Assembly (NCBI RefSeq): GCF_000147715.2
Contig: NC_017934.1
Location: 1,736,001-1,800,000, forward strand
DNA length: 64,000 nt
DNA from: Mesotoga prima MesG1.Ag.4.2
GTDB taxonomy: Bacteria > Thermotogota > Thermotogae > Petrotogales > Kosmotogaceae
Reading direction: 5' to 3'
A program made the translations under genes and the position numbers. Every line of letters begins with the position of its first letter. The first letter of the stretch is position 1. This document shows, piece after piece, positions 1-10,043 of the stretch. The notes under the pieces are model-generated. The model was not told the DNA's origin, searched no databases, and saw only the letters and a list, made by a program, of their open reading frames with translations.

Positions 1-665
1 GAAAGTTTTGCTTTCGGAAGAACCAGCTGAAGAAGCTAAAAGTTGAGAGATCAAAGCTATTGTTGCTGACAGGATTAAGAACCGTTCTTTGTGAAGATCA
101 ATCGAGAAAGATCATTTAGAGACGTTCGCTGCGCTCACGAAAAGGCGAGAAACTTACACGTGCTAAAAAACAACATTCCGACCAGAGGATTGTCAGACAA
201 TGAGAATAAGAAAAAAACTGTCATCCCATGATGGGTCTGCACGGAATCTCGCATCAAATAACCGCTGTAGGCTTAAAGTCAAGGATCCGCTGATCGCTGA
301 ACGTCTTTGAGAAAAGTCTTCCGTTGACCGTCCCGGATCATGGACCCGTCCTTCGAAAGAACAGTTACGAGTTAAATGTTCCAAGTCGCAAGCTGAAGTC
401 CCGAGGAAAAAGCGTCAAATATCGTCATTCCGACAAAGCTCCTGGTCGGAATCTTGATGCTATTGCTTCACGGCGCTCCTCGACGAACGGAGCCGCCAGA
501 GGTAAACCTGTTTCTCTTGCTCTTACGAACCCGCTGCCTGCTAACCAACCACAGTTTCCCAAAAGCCCAAATCCTGAACAGGGGCATTTCAGATGACGAA
601 TTGGGTAGGTTCTCACAGCCAAACGTCAATACTCAATAAGGGTTCTTCCTCCTGCCGAAGGCAGC
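1..665. other. Intergenic stretch made of dispersed repeats
   Basis: I see no convincing gene. The segment from about 240 to 500 is built from modules that recur in the window. The 'tccgacaaagctcctggtcg' module near 430 comes back near 37835 and 57875. The 'ccgttgaccgtcc' module near 323 recurs in every element embedded in the CRISPR array. Short ORFs here overlap each other on both strands and have no ribosome binding site. The right end (about 600-665) is a degraded copy of the array-embedded element described below. Confidence 0.6.
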
Positions 666-752
666 AATTCATACCACCATGGTTCTCACGCAACAAGCTG
701 TAAGTCCTGATCATTAGACAGGCAGCCTAAAGTTTCCATACCACTACGGTTC
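666..752 (-). CRISPR. CRISPR fragment 1 (trailer end, one spacer)
   Basis: Two broken repeats (666-694 and 732-752) flank one 37-nt spacer at 695-731. The first repeat has lost its left end and the second breaks off after GGTTC, where an interspersed element begins. This is the oldest detectable piece of the array, because the leader lies at the far right near 8361. The repeats carry substitutions (CACCATGG and CACTACGG for CACTATGG), as expected for a decaying trailer end. Confidence 0.8.
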
Positions 753-1022
753 ATACAAGAGCAGTCCTCCGTTGACCGTCCAAGAGCATGGACCCGTCCT
801 CCGTTAAGATCAAAGACCAGATCCTGACTAGAAGCACGTCAGGATGACAAGATGAGTTGGTTTTCACAACCTAATGTCCTGCTCCTAGAAGGGTTCTCCC
901 TCCTGGCGAAGCCAGCCATGCGTCCCCGGATGCTTCTCGGGGCATTGCGTCCGCCGATGTTCTTCGGCGCATCACTTCCCGGGATGATCTTCCCGGCACA
1001 GCGTCCTACTAATGCAGCAATT
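753..1022. repeat. Array-embedded element, copy 1
   Basis: About 270 bp. It starts with ATACAAGAGC next to a broken CRISPR repeat and ends with GCAGCAATT before the next repeat fragment. The right half is a run of small hairpins, for example TGGC-gaa-GCCA, CGCCGATG-CGGCG and CCCGGGATG-TTCCCGG. The left half carries a 'gatcctgac...gtcaggatgac' hairpin related to the dispersed genomic hairpin repeat. It is joined to copy 2 through a single 16-bp CATACCACTATGGTTC (1023-1038), which is the core of the CRISPR repeat. Small ORFs inside are repeat-derived. Confidence 0.8.
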
Positions 1023-1038
1023 CATACCACTATGGTTC

Positions 1039-1309
1039 ATACAAGAGCCGTCCTCCGTTGACCGTCCAAGAGCATGGACCCGTCCACCGAAAGGATCAAA
1101 GATCAGATCCTGAACAGGAGCTTTTCAGGATGACGAATTGAGTTGGTTCTTACAATCTAACGTCTTGGCTCTTGAGAGGTTCTCCCTCCTGGCGAAGCCA
1201 GCCATGCGTCCCCGGATGCTTCTCCGGGCATTGCGTCCGCCGATGATCCTCGGCGCATCACTTCCCGGGATGATCTTCCCGGCACAGCGTCCTGCCGAAG
1301 GCAGCAATT
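1039..1309. repeat. Array-embedded element, copy 2
   Basis: Same element as copy 1, with the end sequence CCTGCCGAAGGCAGCAATT. The stretch 1017-1334 reappears, apparently unchanged, at 1724-2041 (offset 707 bp). A block containing two elements and a little CRISPR was therefore duplicated recently. Confidence 0.8.
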
Positions 1310-1460
1310 CATACCACTATGGTTCTTACGCAACGGTGATGAAATGAAGATCTCCACACGGAAGATGACCTAGTTTCCATACCACTATGGTTCTTACGCA
1401 ACGGGAACAGGTGGCAAAGATGACTCCGGAGCAGATCAAGTTTCCATACCACTATGGTTC
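1310..1460 (-). CRISPR. CRISPR fragment 2 (two spacers)
   Basis: A left-truncated repeat (1310-1334), an intact repeat (1373-1402) and a right-truncated repeat (1440-1460) enclose spacers 1335-1372 and 1403-1439. The fragment lies between element copies 2 and 3. The truncations fall at the same repeat positions as in the other fragments. Confidence 0.85.
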
Positions 1461-1729
1461 ATACAAGAGCAGTCCTCCGTTGACCGTCCCAGAGCATGGA
1501 CCCGTCCTCCGAAAGGATCAAAGACCAGATCCTGAACAGGAGCATTTCAGGATGACAAAATAGTTGGTTCTCACAGCCTAACATAATGCCCCTTGAAGGA
1601 TCTTTCCTCCTGGCGAAGCCAGCCATGCGTCCCCGGATGCTTTTCCGGGCATTGCGTCCGCCGATGATCCTCGGCGCATCACTTCCCGGGATGATCTTCC
1701 CGGCACAGCGTCCTACTAATGCAGCAATT
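1461..1729. repeat. Array-embedded element, copy 3
   Basis: Element of the same family, joined tandemly to copy 4 through one 16-bp repeat core (1730-1745), exactly as copies 1 and 2 are joined. It is more closely related to copies 6 and 7 in its middle ('ataatgccccttgaaggatc'). Confidence 0.8.
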
Positions 1730-1745
1730 CATACCACTATGGTTC

Positions 1746-2016
1746 ATACAAGAGCCGTCCTCCGTTGACCGTCCAAGAGCATGGACCCGTCCACCGAAAG
1801 GATCAAAGATCAGATCCTGAACAGGAGCTTTTCAGGATGACGAATTGAGTTGGTTCTTACAATCTAACGTCTTGGCTCTTGAGAGGTTCTCCCTCCTGGC
1901 GAAGCCAGCCATGCGTCCCCGGATGCTTCTCCGGGCATTGCGTCCGCCGATGATCCTCGGCGCATCACTTCCCGGGATGATCTTCCCGGCACAGCGTCCT
2001 GCCGAAGGCAGCAATT
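1746..2016. repeat. Array-embedded element, copy 4
   Basis: It reads as identical to copy 2 by eye, including the 60-codon repeat-derived open frame found on the opposite strand in both. It is followed directly by a repeat fragment that restores the array phase. Confidence 0.8.
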
Positions 2017-2369
2017 CATACCACTATGGTTCTTACGCAACATCTTCTGGTTCGATATTCCTAGTATTACTTCTGCTGGTTTCCATACCACTATGGTTCT
2101 TACGCAACGTTTGGAGAGCAAACATTCATAAGGTTGAGAATCTCCTGTTTCCATACCACTATGGTTCTTACGCAACTCACTACAAGAAATGGTTAAAGTA
2201 TTGTGATCTACCAAGTTTCCATACCACTATGGTTCTTACGCAACTCCAGAGCTGCAAACGAAAATGTAAGCAGAATAATCTCGTTTCCATACCACTATGG
2301 TTCTCACGCAACCCGCACGGCGATGACTCAAGAGGTTGTCGGGGATATGTTTCCATACCACTATGGTTC
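2017..2369 (-). CRISPR. CRISPR fragment 3 (five spacers)
   Basis: Repeats begin at 2017 (left-truncated), 2079, 2147, 2215, 2283 and 2349 (right-truncated), enclosing five spacers of 36-38 nt. The repeat at 2283 carries TTCTCACG instead of TTCTTACG, a variant shared with neighbouring fragments and absent from most of the main array. Confidence 0.9.
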
Positions 2370-2640
2370 ATATAAGAGCCGTCCTCCGTTGACCGTCCCA
2401 GATCATGGACCCGTCCTCCGTTAAGATCAAAGACCAGATCCTGACTAGAAGCGCGTCAGGATGACAAGGTGAGTTGGTTTTCACAACCTAATGTCCTGCT
2501 CCTAGAAGGGTTCTCCCTCCTGGCGAAGCCAGCCTTGCGTCCCCGGATGATTCTCCGGGCATTGCGTCCGCCGATGCTCTTCGGCGCATCACTTCCCGGG
2601 ATGATCTTCCCGGCACAGCGTCCTGCCGAAGGCAGCAATT
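2370..2640. repeat. Array-embedded element, copy 5
   Basis: Same family. The left end has ATATAAGAGC for ATACAAGAGC. The repeat core CATACCACTATGGTTC is present on both sides (2354-2369 and 2641-2656), as expected if the element entered one CRISPR repeat and duplicated 16 bp of it. Confidence 0.8.
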
Positions 2641-3123
2641 CATACCACTATGGTTCTTACGCAACGCCGGGCAGTTCTCTCATAGAAGGATTGCGGCTCA
2701 ATGTTTCCATACCACTATGGTTCTTACGCAACCTACAGCGGGAAGTCGCTTCTATTGCAGCACAAGACACGTTTCCATACCACTATGGTTCTTACGCAAC
2801 TATCCCATCTTTCAGGCGAAGCATACCTATTTTCAGTTTCCATACCACTATGGTTCTCACGCAACTTCTTTTTGCTTATTATGTGTATGGATTCGTTACT
2901 TGTTTCCATACCACTATGGTTCTCACGCAACCTAAGCGTTCCGCACCGTTTTTTCTTCCATGCTTAACAGTTTCCATACCACTATGGTTCTCACGCAACG
3001 GTGTAGATTGGTCGCTTCCTGCGGTATCGTCAAGTTTCCATACCACTATGGTTCTCACGCAACTGAGATTGATCCGGAGGATGTTCTGGATGGTGATGAT
3101 CTGTTTCCATACCACTATGGTTC
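2641..3123 (-). CRISPR. CRISPR fragment 4 (seven spacers)
   Basis: Repeats begin at 2641 (left-truncated), 2703, 2771, 2836, 2902, 2970, 3034 and 3103 (right-truncated), enclosing seven spacers. Those from 2836 to 3034 all have the TTCTCACG variant, marking an older sequence block of the array. Confidence 0.9.
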
Positions 3124-3394
3124 ATACAAAAGCAGTCCTCCGTTGACCGTCCCAGATCATGGACCCGTCCACCGAAAGGATCAAAGATCAGATCCTGAAC
3201 AGGAGCTTTTCAGGATGACAAACTGAGTTGTTTCTCACAGCCTAACATAATGCCCCTTGAAGGATCTTTCCTCCTGGCGAAGCCAGCCATGCGTCCCCGG
3301 ATGCTTTTCCGGGCATTGCGTCCGCCGATGATCTTCGGCGCATCACTTCCCGGGATGATCTTCCCGGCACAGCGTCCTGCCGAAGGCAGCAATT
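3124..3394. repeat. Array-embedded element, copy 6
   Basis: Same family. After its right-hand repeat core (3395-3410) the CRISPR repeat does not resume. Instead, 80 bp of a different hairpin series follows (3411-3490, alternating 'ggccagt...cttcg' units), then copy 7. Confidence 0.75.
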
Positions 3395-3490
3395 CATACC
3401 ACTATGGTTCATTCACCTTCGGTGGCCAGTCGCACTTCGTGCGGCCAGTCTTTGCTTCGCAAAGGCCAGTTCCGACTTCGTCGGGCCTGA

Positions 3491-3722
3491 GAACCGTCCT
3501 CCGAAAGGATCTAAGATCAGATCCTGAACAGGAGCATTTCAGGATGACATAATAGTTGGTTCTCACAGCCTAGCATGATGCCCCTTGAAGGATCTTTCCT
3601 CCTGGCGAAGCCAGCCGTGCGTCCCCGGATGCATCTCCGGGCATTGCGTCCGCCGATGATCTTCGGCGCATCACTTCCCGGGATGATCTTCCCGGCACAG
3701 CGTCCTGCCGAAGGCAGCAATT
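3491..3722. repeat. Array-embedded element, copy 7 (left-truncated)
   Basis: It lacks the ATACAAGAGC left end but has the rest of the element, and it leads into the repeat fragment at 3723 that opens the continuous array. The left truncation coincides with the foreign 80-bp hairpin segment. Confidence 0.75.
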
Positions 3723-6700
3723 CATACCACTATGGTTCTCACGCAACGTTATATAAAAAAGGAGGAAAAATATGAATAAGCTAATGTTTCCATACCACTA
3801 TGGTTCTCACGCAACTGTCCCTGGCCGCAGGGTAAACTCTGTCGGCAAATATGTTTCCATACCACTATGGTTCTTACGCAACCTATCAGCTGTATTCTAT
3901 AGAAGACGTCAGTATTGCGTTTCCATACCACTATGGTTCTTACGCAACATGACAAAGGAAAGCTTGAGAAGTTTGTGTATAACGTTTCCATACCACTATG
4001 GTTCTTACGCAACCAGGTGACGAAAGCACAGCTGTTTGAGTTCCTCGCTTGTTTCCATACCGCTATGGTTCTTACGCAACCGGAATCCGTAAGGTAACCC
4101 CCTATACGTCCTGGACAGTTTCCATACCACTATGGTTCTTACGCAACGCACACGAACTTGGGAAGGAAAGGCATAGGAGGTGGTTTCCATACCACTATGG
4201 TTCTTACGCAACCTTCGGTATTCTTACGATGGAAGCTACCACAGTAACATGTTTCCATACCACTATGGTTCTTACGCAACGCAGAATCGAGAGTTTGACA
4301 CTCAGTGCGTTTTCCAAGTTTCCATACCACTATGGTTCTTACGCAACCTGCACCGGGCATGAATGAAGCCTCGGTAAGCATATGTTTCCATACCACTATG
4401 GTTCTTACGCAACCCGACCGTGACGGTGCAGTTCGCGGTACTGTCCACGTTTCCATACCACTATGGTTCTTACGCAACTCAGGAAGAGGATCGAAACGAA
4501 CACAAAAGTATTCACAGTTTCCATACCACTATGGTTCTTACGCAACAGGATAACAAGGCAAGGAAACGCCACGGATATAAAGGTTTCCATACCACTATGG
4601 TTCTTACGCAACTCAATCGCCAACTACAGTGAACGCTATTGCCCCCACACGTTTCCATACCACTATGGTTCTTACGCAACCTGGTGGCAGCGATGCTAGG
4701 CATGGGTACTCAACTTGCGTTTCCATACCACTATGGTTCTTACGCAACCATACTGAAAATGGTTCACTATGCCAATCGGCTAAGTGGTTTCCATACCACT
4801 ATGGTTCTTACGCAACACATGGAAGAAGCAAGGAGGTTTTATGACTTCTGCCTGTTTCCATACCACTATGGTTCTTACGCAACATGTCATAATAGTCGGT
4901 TATAAAACCGCTCTGTGGATGTTTCCATACCACTATGGTTCTTACGCAACATGTATGGGTGATTTTAGCTCCAAGATGCGCGCTCAGTGTTTCCATACCA
5001 CTATGGTTCTTACGCAACCTGCAGTTTAGGAGGGCGTACAGGCTGAAGATGCAGTAGTTTCCATACCACTATGGTTCTTACGCAACCAGGAGGGCTTCGT
5101 AGTCAACGGATAACTCCCGGGCATGTTTCCATACCACTATGGTTCTTACGCAACTGAGGAAGCAAATTTCTCAAATTCAGAGCGAAACTCGTTTCCATAC
5201 CACTATGGTTCTTACGCAACGGTATAATCATACCAACCCTATAATAAAAATGCAATACGTTTCCATACCACTATGGTTCTTACGCAACTATCTGTGCCTT
5301 TTATTATGTGTTTAATTATATTAAAAGTTTCCATACCACTATGGTTCTTACGCAACAAGCCTATATCGACGTTGTTTATATGGGCTTATTTCATGTTTCC
5401 ATACCACTATGGTTCTTACGCAACTCTTGCTGATACTAGCATATGGAAAAAACTGTTTTGGTTGTTTCCATACCACTATGGTTCTTACGCAACTCAGTTT
5501 TACAAAAAGGCTTATAAGAAGCATATGTAGTTTCCATACCACTATGGTTCTTACGCAACCGGGAATTTATCGATGAGATAGAGGGGCGATTGTAGTTTCC
5601 ATACCACTATGGTTCTTACGCAACTCCTGGTGCAGTTGGTTCTCTTGCTGATACTAGCATAGTTTCCATACCACTATGGTTCTTACGCAACAAAAGGTCA
5701 TCCATCGATCTCAGTCCTCACTTTCGGTTTCCATACCACTATGGTTCTTACGCAACGGCACGGATACAAACTCATCAGTAAAGACCCAATACGTTTCCAT
5801 ACCACTATGGTTCTTACGCAACGAACCTGCCGGAAGAGATGATAGAAGACATGTATAAGGTTTCCATACCACTATGGTTCTTACGCAACGCACAAGTACG
5901 CTGCGGATTACACTGGTCCTTTCACGTTTCCATACCACTATGGTTCTTACGCAACAGGCTTGCGACAATGCCTCTCTATTGAATCTTTATACGTTTCCAT
6001 ACCACTATGGTTCTTACGCAACAATTGGCGTTTATACCTCGTTGAAGATCATCAGAAGAGTTTCCATACCACTATGGTTCTTACGCAACCCTGGAACTAC
6101 CTTCAGAAGACGCTAGGAATATCATCGTTTCCATACCACTATGGTTCTTACGCAACACTTCTCCGCAAGCTCATTAAACTTACTCATCTCAGCAGTTTCC
6201 ATACCACTATGGTTCTTACGCAACTCTATCACCTCCGCCACGAGAGCAGCCACTCTCAAGGGTTTCCATACCACTATGGTTCTTACGCAACTAAGGTCAT
6301 TCAAGGAGACTTTGTCTGTTACAATGTTTCCATACCACTATGGTTCTTACGCAACGCGATTGGTTACATGATGCGATATATGGGAAAGGATTATCGTTTC
6401 CATACCACTATGGTTCTTACGCAACGGCTGTTCTGTACCAGTCCGAGGGAAGGGATCCAGGAAGTTTCCATACCACTATGGTTCTTACGCAACCCTGCGA
6501 ATGTTCGGGGCGATCTTGACCGAACATGAGTGTTTCCATACCACTATGGTTCTTACGCAACAGGAGGGTTGCGATGGTAAAGGATGGGGGTTATAGGTTT
6601 CCATACCACTATGGTTCTTACGCAACAGCGATCTCGTATAGCTTCTCATACACTTCTTTATGTTTCCATACCACTATGGTTCTTACGCAACCTTTCATGC

Positions 6701-8360
6701 TTAACAAGACTGATTCCGTATTTTCCTGTTTCCATACCACTATGGTTCTTACGCAACCCCAGATACACGCACCCAGAGAAGCCCCCATATTTTGTTTCCA
6801 TACCACTATGGTTCTTACGCAACGCACCATTACTTCTCATAAATATATCCAATTCCCTAAGTTTCCATACCACTATGGTTCTTACGCAACACTCTTTCAA
6901 TCGTTGGCATTGCTACCCCTCCGATTCCGTTTCCATACCACTATGGTTCTTACGCAACTTAACCAGGTATCCGATTCCGCCCCCCGTACTTTCAGGTTTC
7001 CATACCACTATGGTTCTTACGCAACTTCTTTTCCGCAATACTTAGCAAAGTATCCAATCACGTTTCCATACCACTATGGTTCTTACGCAACAAAACAGAA
7101 AGTATTGGTTTGATGAGTCAGGATATGTTTCCATACCACTATGGTTCTTACGCAACAGGTTATGTTCGGGGTATTGTTCCTGGTATGCGTAAGGAGTTTC
7201 CATACCACTATGGTTCTTACGCAACTAATGATACTGCTAGCTTCGTGTATACGAAGAAATGAGTTTCCATACCACTATGGTTCTTACGCAACTTAAGACA
7301 AGCCCGCGGATCTTTATCTAAAAAGTATGTTTCCATACCACTATGGTTCTTACGCAACCGAGAGATGACAGGATTGTCCCTGTCCCCGAAGAAATTTGTT
7401 TCCATACCACTATGGTTCTTACGCAACGAAGTTTGCAGAAAGATATTGTAATGCTCACTATACTGTTTCCATACCACTATGGTTCTTACGCAACACCATG
7501 CCAAGGAGACCATCACGCAACACCCGTTAACGTTTCCATACCACTATGGTTCTTACGCAACGAGAGAATAGTCTCTGCTAAGAACGGTCTGCCAAAGTTT
7601 CCATACCACTATGGTTCTTACGCAACCTGCAGATCATGAAGGTACTGATCTTGAGGCTGTATTGTTTCCATACCACTATGGTTCTTACGCAACCGGAAAT
7701 CCCCGAAGGTTGTTTGTGCTAATTGAGGATGTTTCCATACCACTATGGTTCTTACGCAACGAATCTGTAAGGTGGCTTGTTTACTATGTTCTACACGAGT
7801 TTCCATACCACTATGGTTCTTACGCAACAATGTTGAGGCAGGAATTTCCTTTCCTCAACAAAATCGTTTCCATACCACTATGGTTCTTACGCAACCAGTT
7901 AATACCTCGAACTACTTTATTAGCCACGTGAGTGTTTCCATACCACTATGGTTCTTACGCAACGGATACAACGAAAACGGTTTCTGGATTCGCTGCTTGA
8001 AGTTTCCATACCACTATGGTTCTTACGCAACCAAGCAAGGAAGTTATAGAGGGTTTGGAAACTTGCCTCGTTTCCATACCACTATGGTTCTTACGCAACA
8101 TCACCTACCACCCGGACAACTCCATTTTCCCAACTGTTTCCATACCACTATGGTTCTTACGCAACTGAGTTATAGATATGATACGGTGCGAATTGATTTA
8201 GGTTTCCATACCACTATGGTTCTTACGCAACAGGAACGGGGTTTTTATCTATAACATTGATTCTTGTTTCCATACCACTATGGTTCTTACGCAACTCACC
8301 TACCACCCGGACAACTCCATTTTCCCAACTGTTTCCATACCACTATGGTTCTTACGCAAC
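3723..8360 (-). CRISPR. Main CRISPR array, 70 repeats and 69 spacers
   Basis: Repeats of 30 bp recur every 64-70 bp. I counted 70, the first (3723-3747) being truncated; spacers are 34-39 nt. Read on the minus strand the repeat starts GTTGCGTAAG and ends TATGGAAAC, with a CCATA/TATGG stem. An ATGGAAAC 3' end is typical of type I-B repeats, so I read the array from right to left with the leader at 8361. Most right-hand repeats look identical and variants lie at the left, which fits. The spacer at 8296-8330 repeats the one at 8100-8135. Spacers 5425-5463 and 5625-5661 overlap in target sequence. Several spacers contain a ribosome binding site followed by ATG (3748-3785, 6562-6596), suggesting protospacers at gene starts. 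Confidence 0.97.
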
Positions 8361-9048
8361 CGCTTTTATTACAAAGATATTATACAGGTTTTGGGGAGGC
8401 AGAATCAACCAATCGGGAAGATCTCGCAAGCGCCATCGAATTTACATTTCGGCGATTCGCTTGGATTTGATTCTAGATGGACGCAGTGTTATGTGGAGGG
8501 AGAAGGCACCGGTATCTTCTAAGGAAGACCAATTGCAGAAAATACCGGCGAAAAACTCTCCAGCAGAAGCTTACAGAAGAAAGCTGCTCACGATTTCGCT
8601 TTCAATCAAATGACCTATCTGCAGTCGTGTCTGTGTAAACTGTACAGGAATGATTATAAATAGGTCTAGAAGTGTTATTAGGAAATGAGTCTAGAAGAAA
8701 ATGGCATACGATCGATCCGACGAGAATTGGTAACGAAATTATTAACTCGGGAAAGGCTTATGGGAAGGATAATACAACTCTGTTCGGAAAAGCCGATGAT
8801 GATAATCCGCAATATGGCGTTTACATGAAATGATCGCATGTAATCTAGTGCGACAATAAGCTGAATTAACCAATCTTGAAATGCCTCAGTGGAATTGGGT
8901 TTTAGAAGCATAGTGATTTCGACGGCAAGTAGTTCCGAATGGGTATTGACCGAGAATGATTATTGCGGGAATTTTACTTCTGGAGTCAAGAAAATTCGAA
9001 CTTGATGAAAGGATTTGAGAGAATTGTTCTGAATGGGTGTTCTGCCTT
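8361..9048 (-). promoter_or_regulatory. CRISPR leader and untranslated region before the array
   Basis: This 688-bp gap lies between the cas1 stop codon and the first repeat. On the minus strand TTGATT (8403-8408) and a perfect TATAAT (8379-8384) are 18 bp apart and end 18 nt before the first repeat, a good housekeeping-type promoter for the pre-crRNA. I looked for cas2 here in all frames and found none. The longest frames have no ribosome binding site and no Cas2 character. A direct repeat CCCATTC(A/G)GAAC lies near 8935-8945 and 9026-9036. Confidence 0.7.
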
Positions 9049-10032
9049 CTACCACCACATGTGAAGCGCTTTGTAGTCTTCCTCTGAAAGAATAGACCGG
9101 ATCAGTTTGTAGCATTCGGTTAGAAGAAGCGTGTTGTACGAGACTTTCCTTTTTAGTGTTGGATGAAAGACCGTCTCTTCCATGAATTTCTCGAAGTGCT
9201 CAACGTACTTCTTCATTCCTTCATTGGTAAGAAGGGTTGAATTCATTTCCTTATCGAAGTCGTCTTCTGTAATGATGGCTTTGTTCAGTAGAGTCATGAT
9301 CAGTCTGTCTACGATTACAGGTTTGAAAACCTCGCTTATGTCGAGGCAGAGCGAGAATCTCATTTCGCAGGGTTCGTGGAGAAAGCTCACTGTGGGATCG
9401 AGTTGGGTCTGATAGATCTTACTGAGTGTCCTGGTGTAGAGTAGTGAGTTCCCGAAGGAGATCATGCAGTTGAGTATACCCAAGGGAGGCTGTCTGATTC
9501 TTGTTACGAATTCCTGACCGGTAAGCCCCGCAAGAATCGGATAGTAGTATTGTCTGAAAGCGCCCTCGACAGCCATTACTGAGTTTACCCCAGTTGTGTT
9601 TTGAAGTCTTTCTCTAGTGTTCTTCAGCCCCTCTATCTTGTCTTTGTATCCGGGAATCTTGCTGGAGGATCTCTGGAGAACTCTAAGCATGTTGTGCATC
9701 GCTCCGTCGATGAATTCTCTAGATAGTTTCAGCCTTTTAATAGGGTCGAGAAAGGTTTTGATCTGTTCTACTAGGAGTTTCCCCGATACTTTCTGCTTCC
9801 TCGGAACGAAACTCCCGCTGTACCAACCATTATGGGAGAAGACATGAAGCGCTACTTCCTTTTTTGAAAGGAAGGAGAGAAGATGGGTGTTAAGATCGAT
9901 TTCTCCAAAGGTCGAAATCGATTCGATCTTTTCTATTGGAATGAACTTTCTTCTGCCCTCACGTTCAAGCAGAAGAGTGTTGTCCTTTCTGCTCAGCTGT
10001 CCGCTGGCAAAGAGATAGAAGTTCTTCTTCAT
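9049..10032 (-). CDS. cas1: Cas1 spacer-acquisition integrase
   Basis: A 327-residue metal-dependent integrase that inserts new spacers at the leader end. I start it at the internal ATG (10032) because AGGAGG lies 8 nt before it; the longer frame would overlap cas4. The N-terminal beta domain begins KKNFYLFASGQLSRKDNTL, which is Cas1-like. The alpha-domain active-site set can be read as E156 (VMAVEGAFRQYYY), H219 (FLHEP) and D231 (LCLDISEVFKPVIVDRLI). It is the last gene of the minus-strand cas operon, 11 nt after cas4. The protein looks intact, although its usual partner cas2 is not found downstream. Confidence 0.96.
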   Translation of the reverse strand: MKKNFYLFASGQLSRKDNTLLLEREGRRKFIPIEKIESISTFGEIDLNTHLLSFLSKKEVALHVFSHNGWYSGSFVPRKQKVSGKLLVEQIKTFLDPIKRLKLSREFIDGAMHNMLRVLQRSSSKIPGYKDKIEGLKNTRERLQNTTGVNSVMAVEGAFRQYYYPILAGLTGQEFVTRIRQPPLGILNCMISFGNSLLYTRTLSKIYQTQLDPTVSFLHEPCEMRFSLCLDISEVFKPVIVDRLIMTLLNKAIITEDDFDKEMNSTLLTNEGMKKYVEHFEKFMEETVFHPTLKRKVSYNTLLLTECYKLIRSILSEEDYKALHMWW

Positions 10033-10043
10033 GATCAAACCTC

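Noticed and set aside
1845-8613. Long open frames across the CRISPR array and its elements (up to about 195 codons)
   Set aside because: They translate the 30-bp repeat over and over (HTTMVLTQ, IPLWFLRN, YHYGSYAT) with random spacer residues between; they occur in all frames and are artefacts of the array.
8648-8664. AATGATTATAAATAGG as a fifth copy of the shared motif
   Set aside because: It matches only the TGATTATA part, lacks GTG and the A-tract, points away from the array and has no gene downstream.
8678-8911. 77-codon minus-strand frame as possible cas2
   Set aside because: No ribosome binding site, no Cas2 beta-strand start (MxVxVxYD) and no similarity in any part; treated as non-coding.
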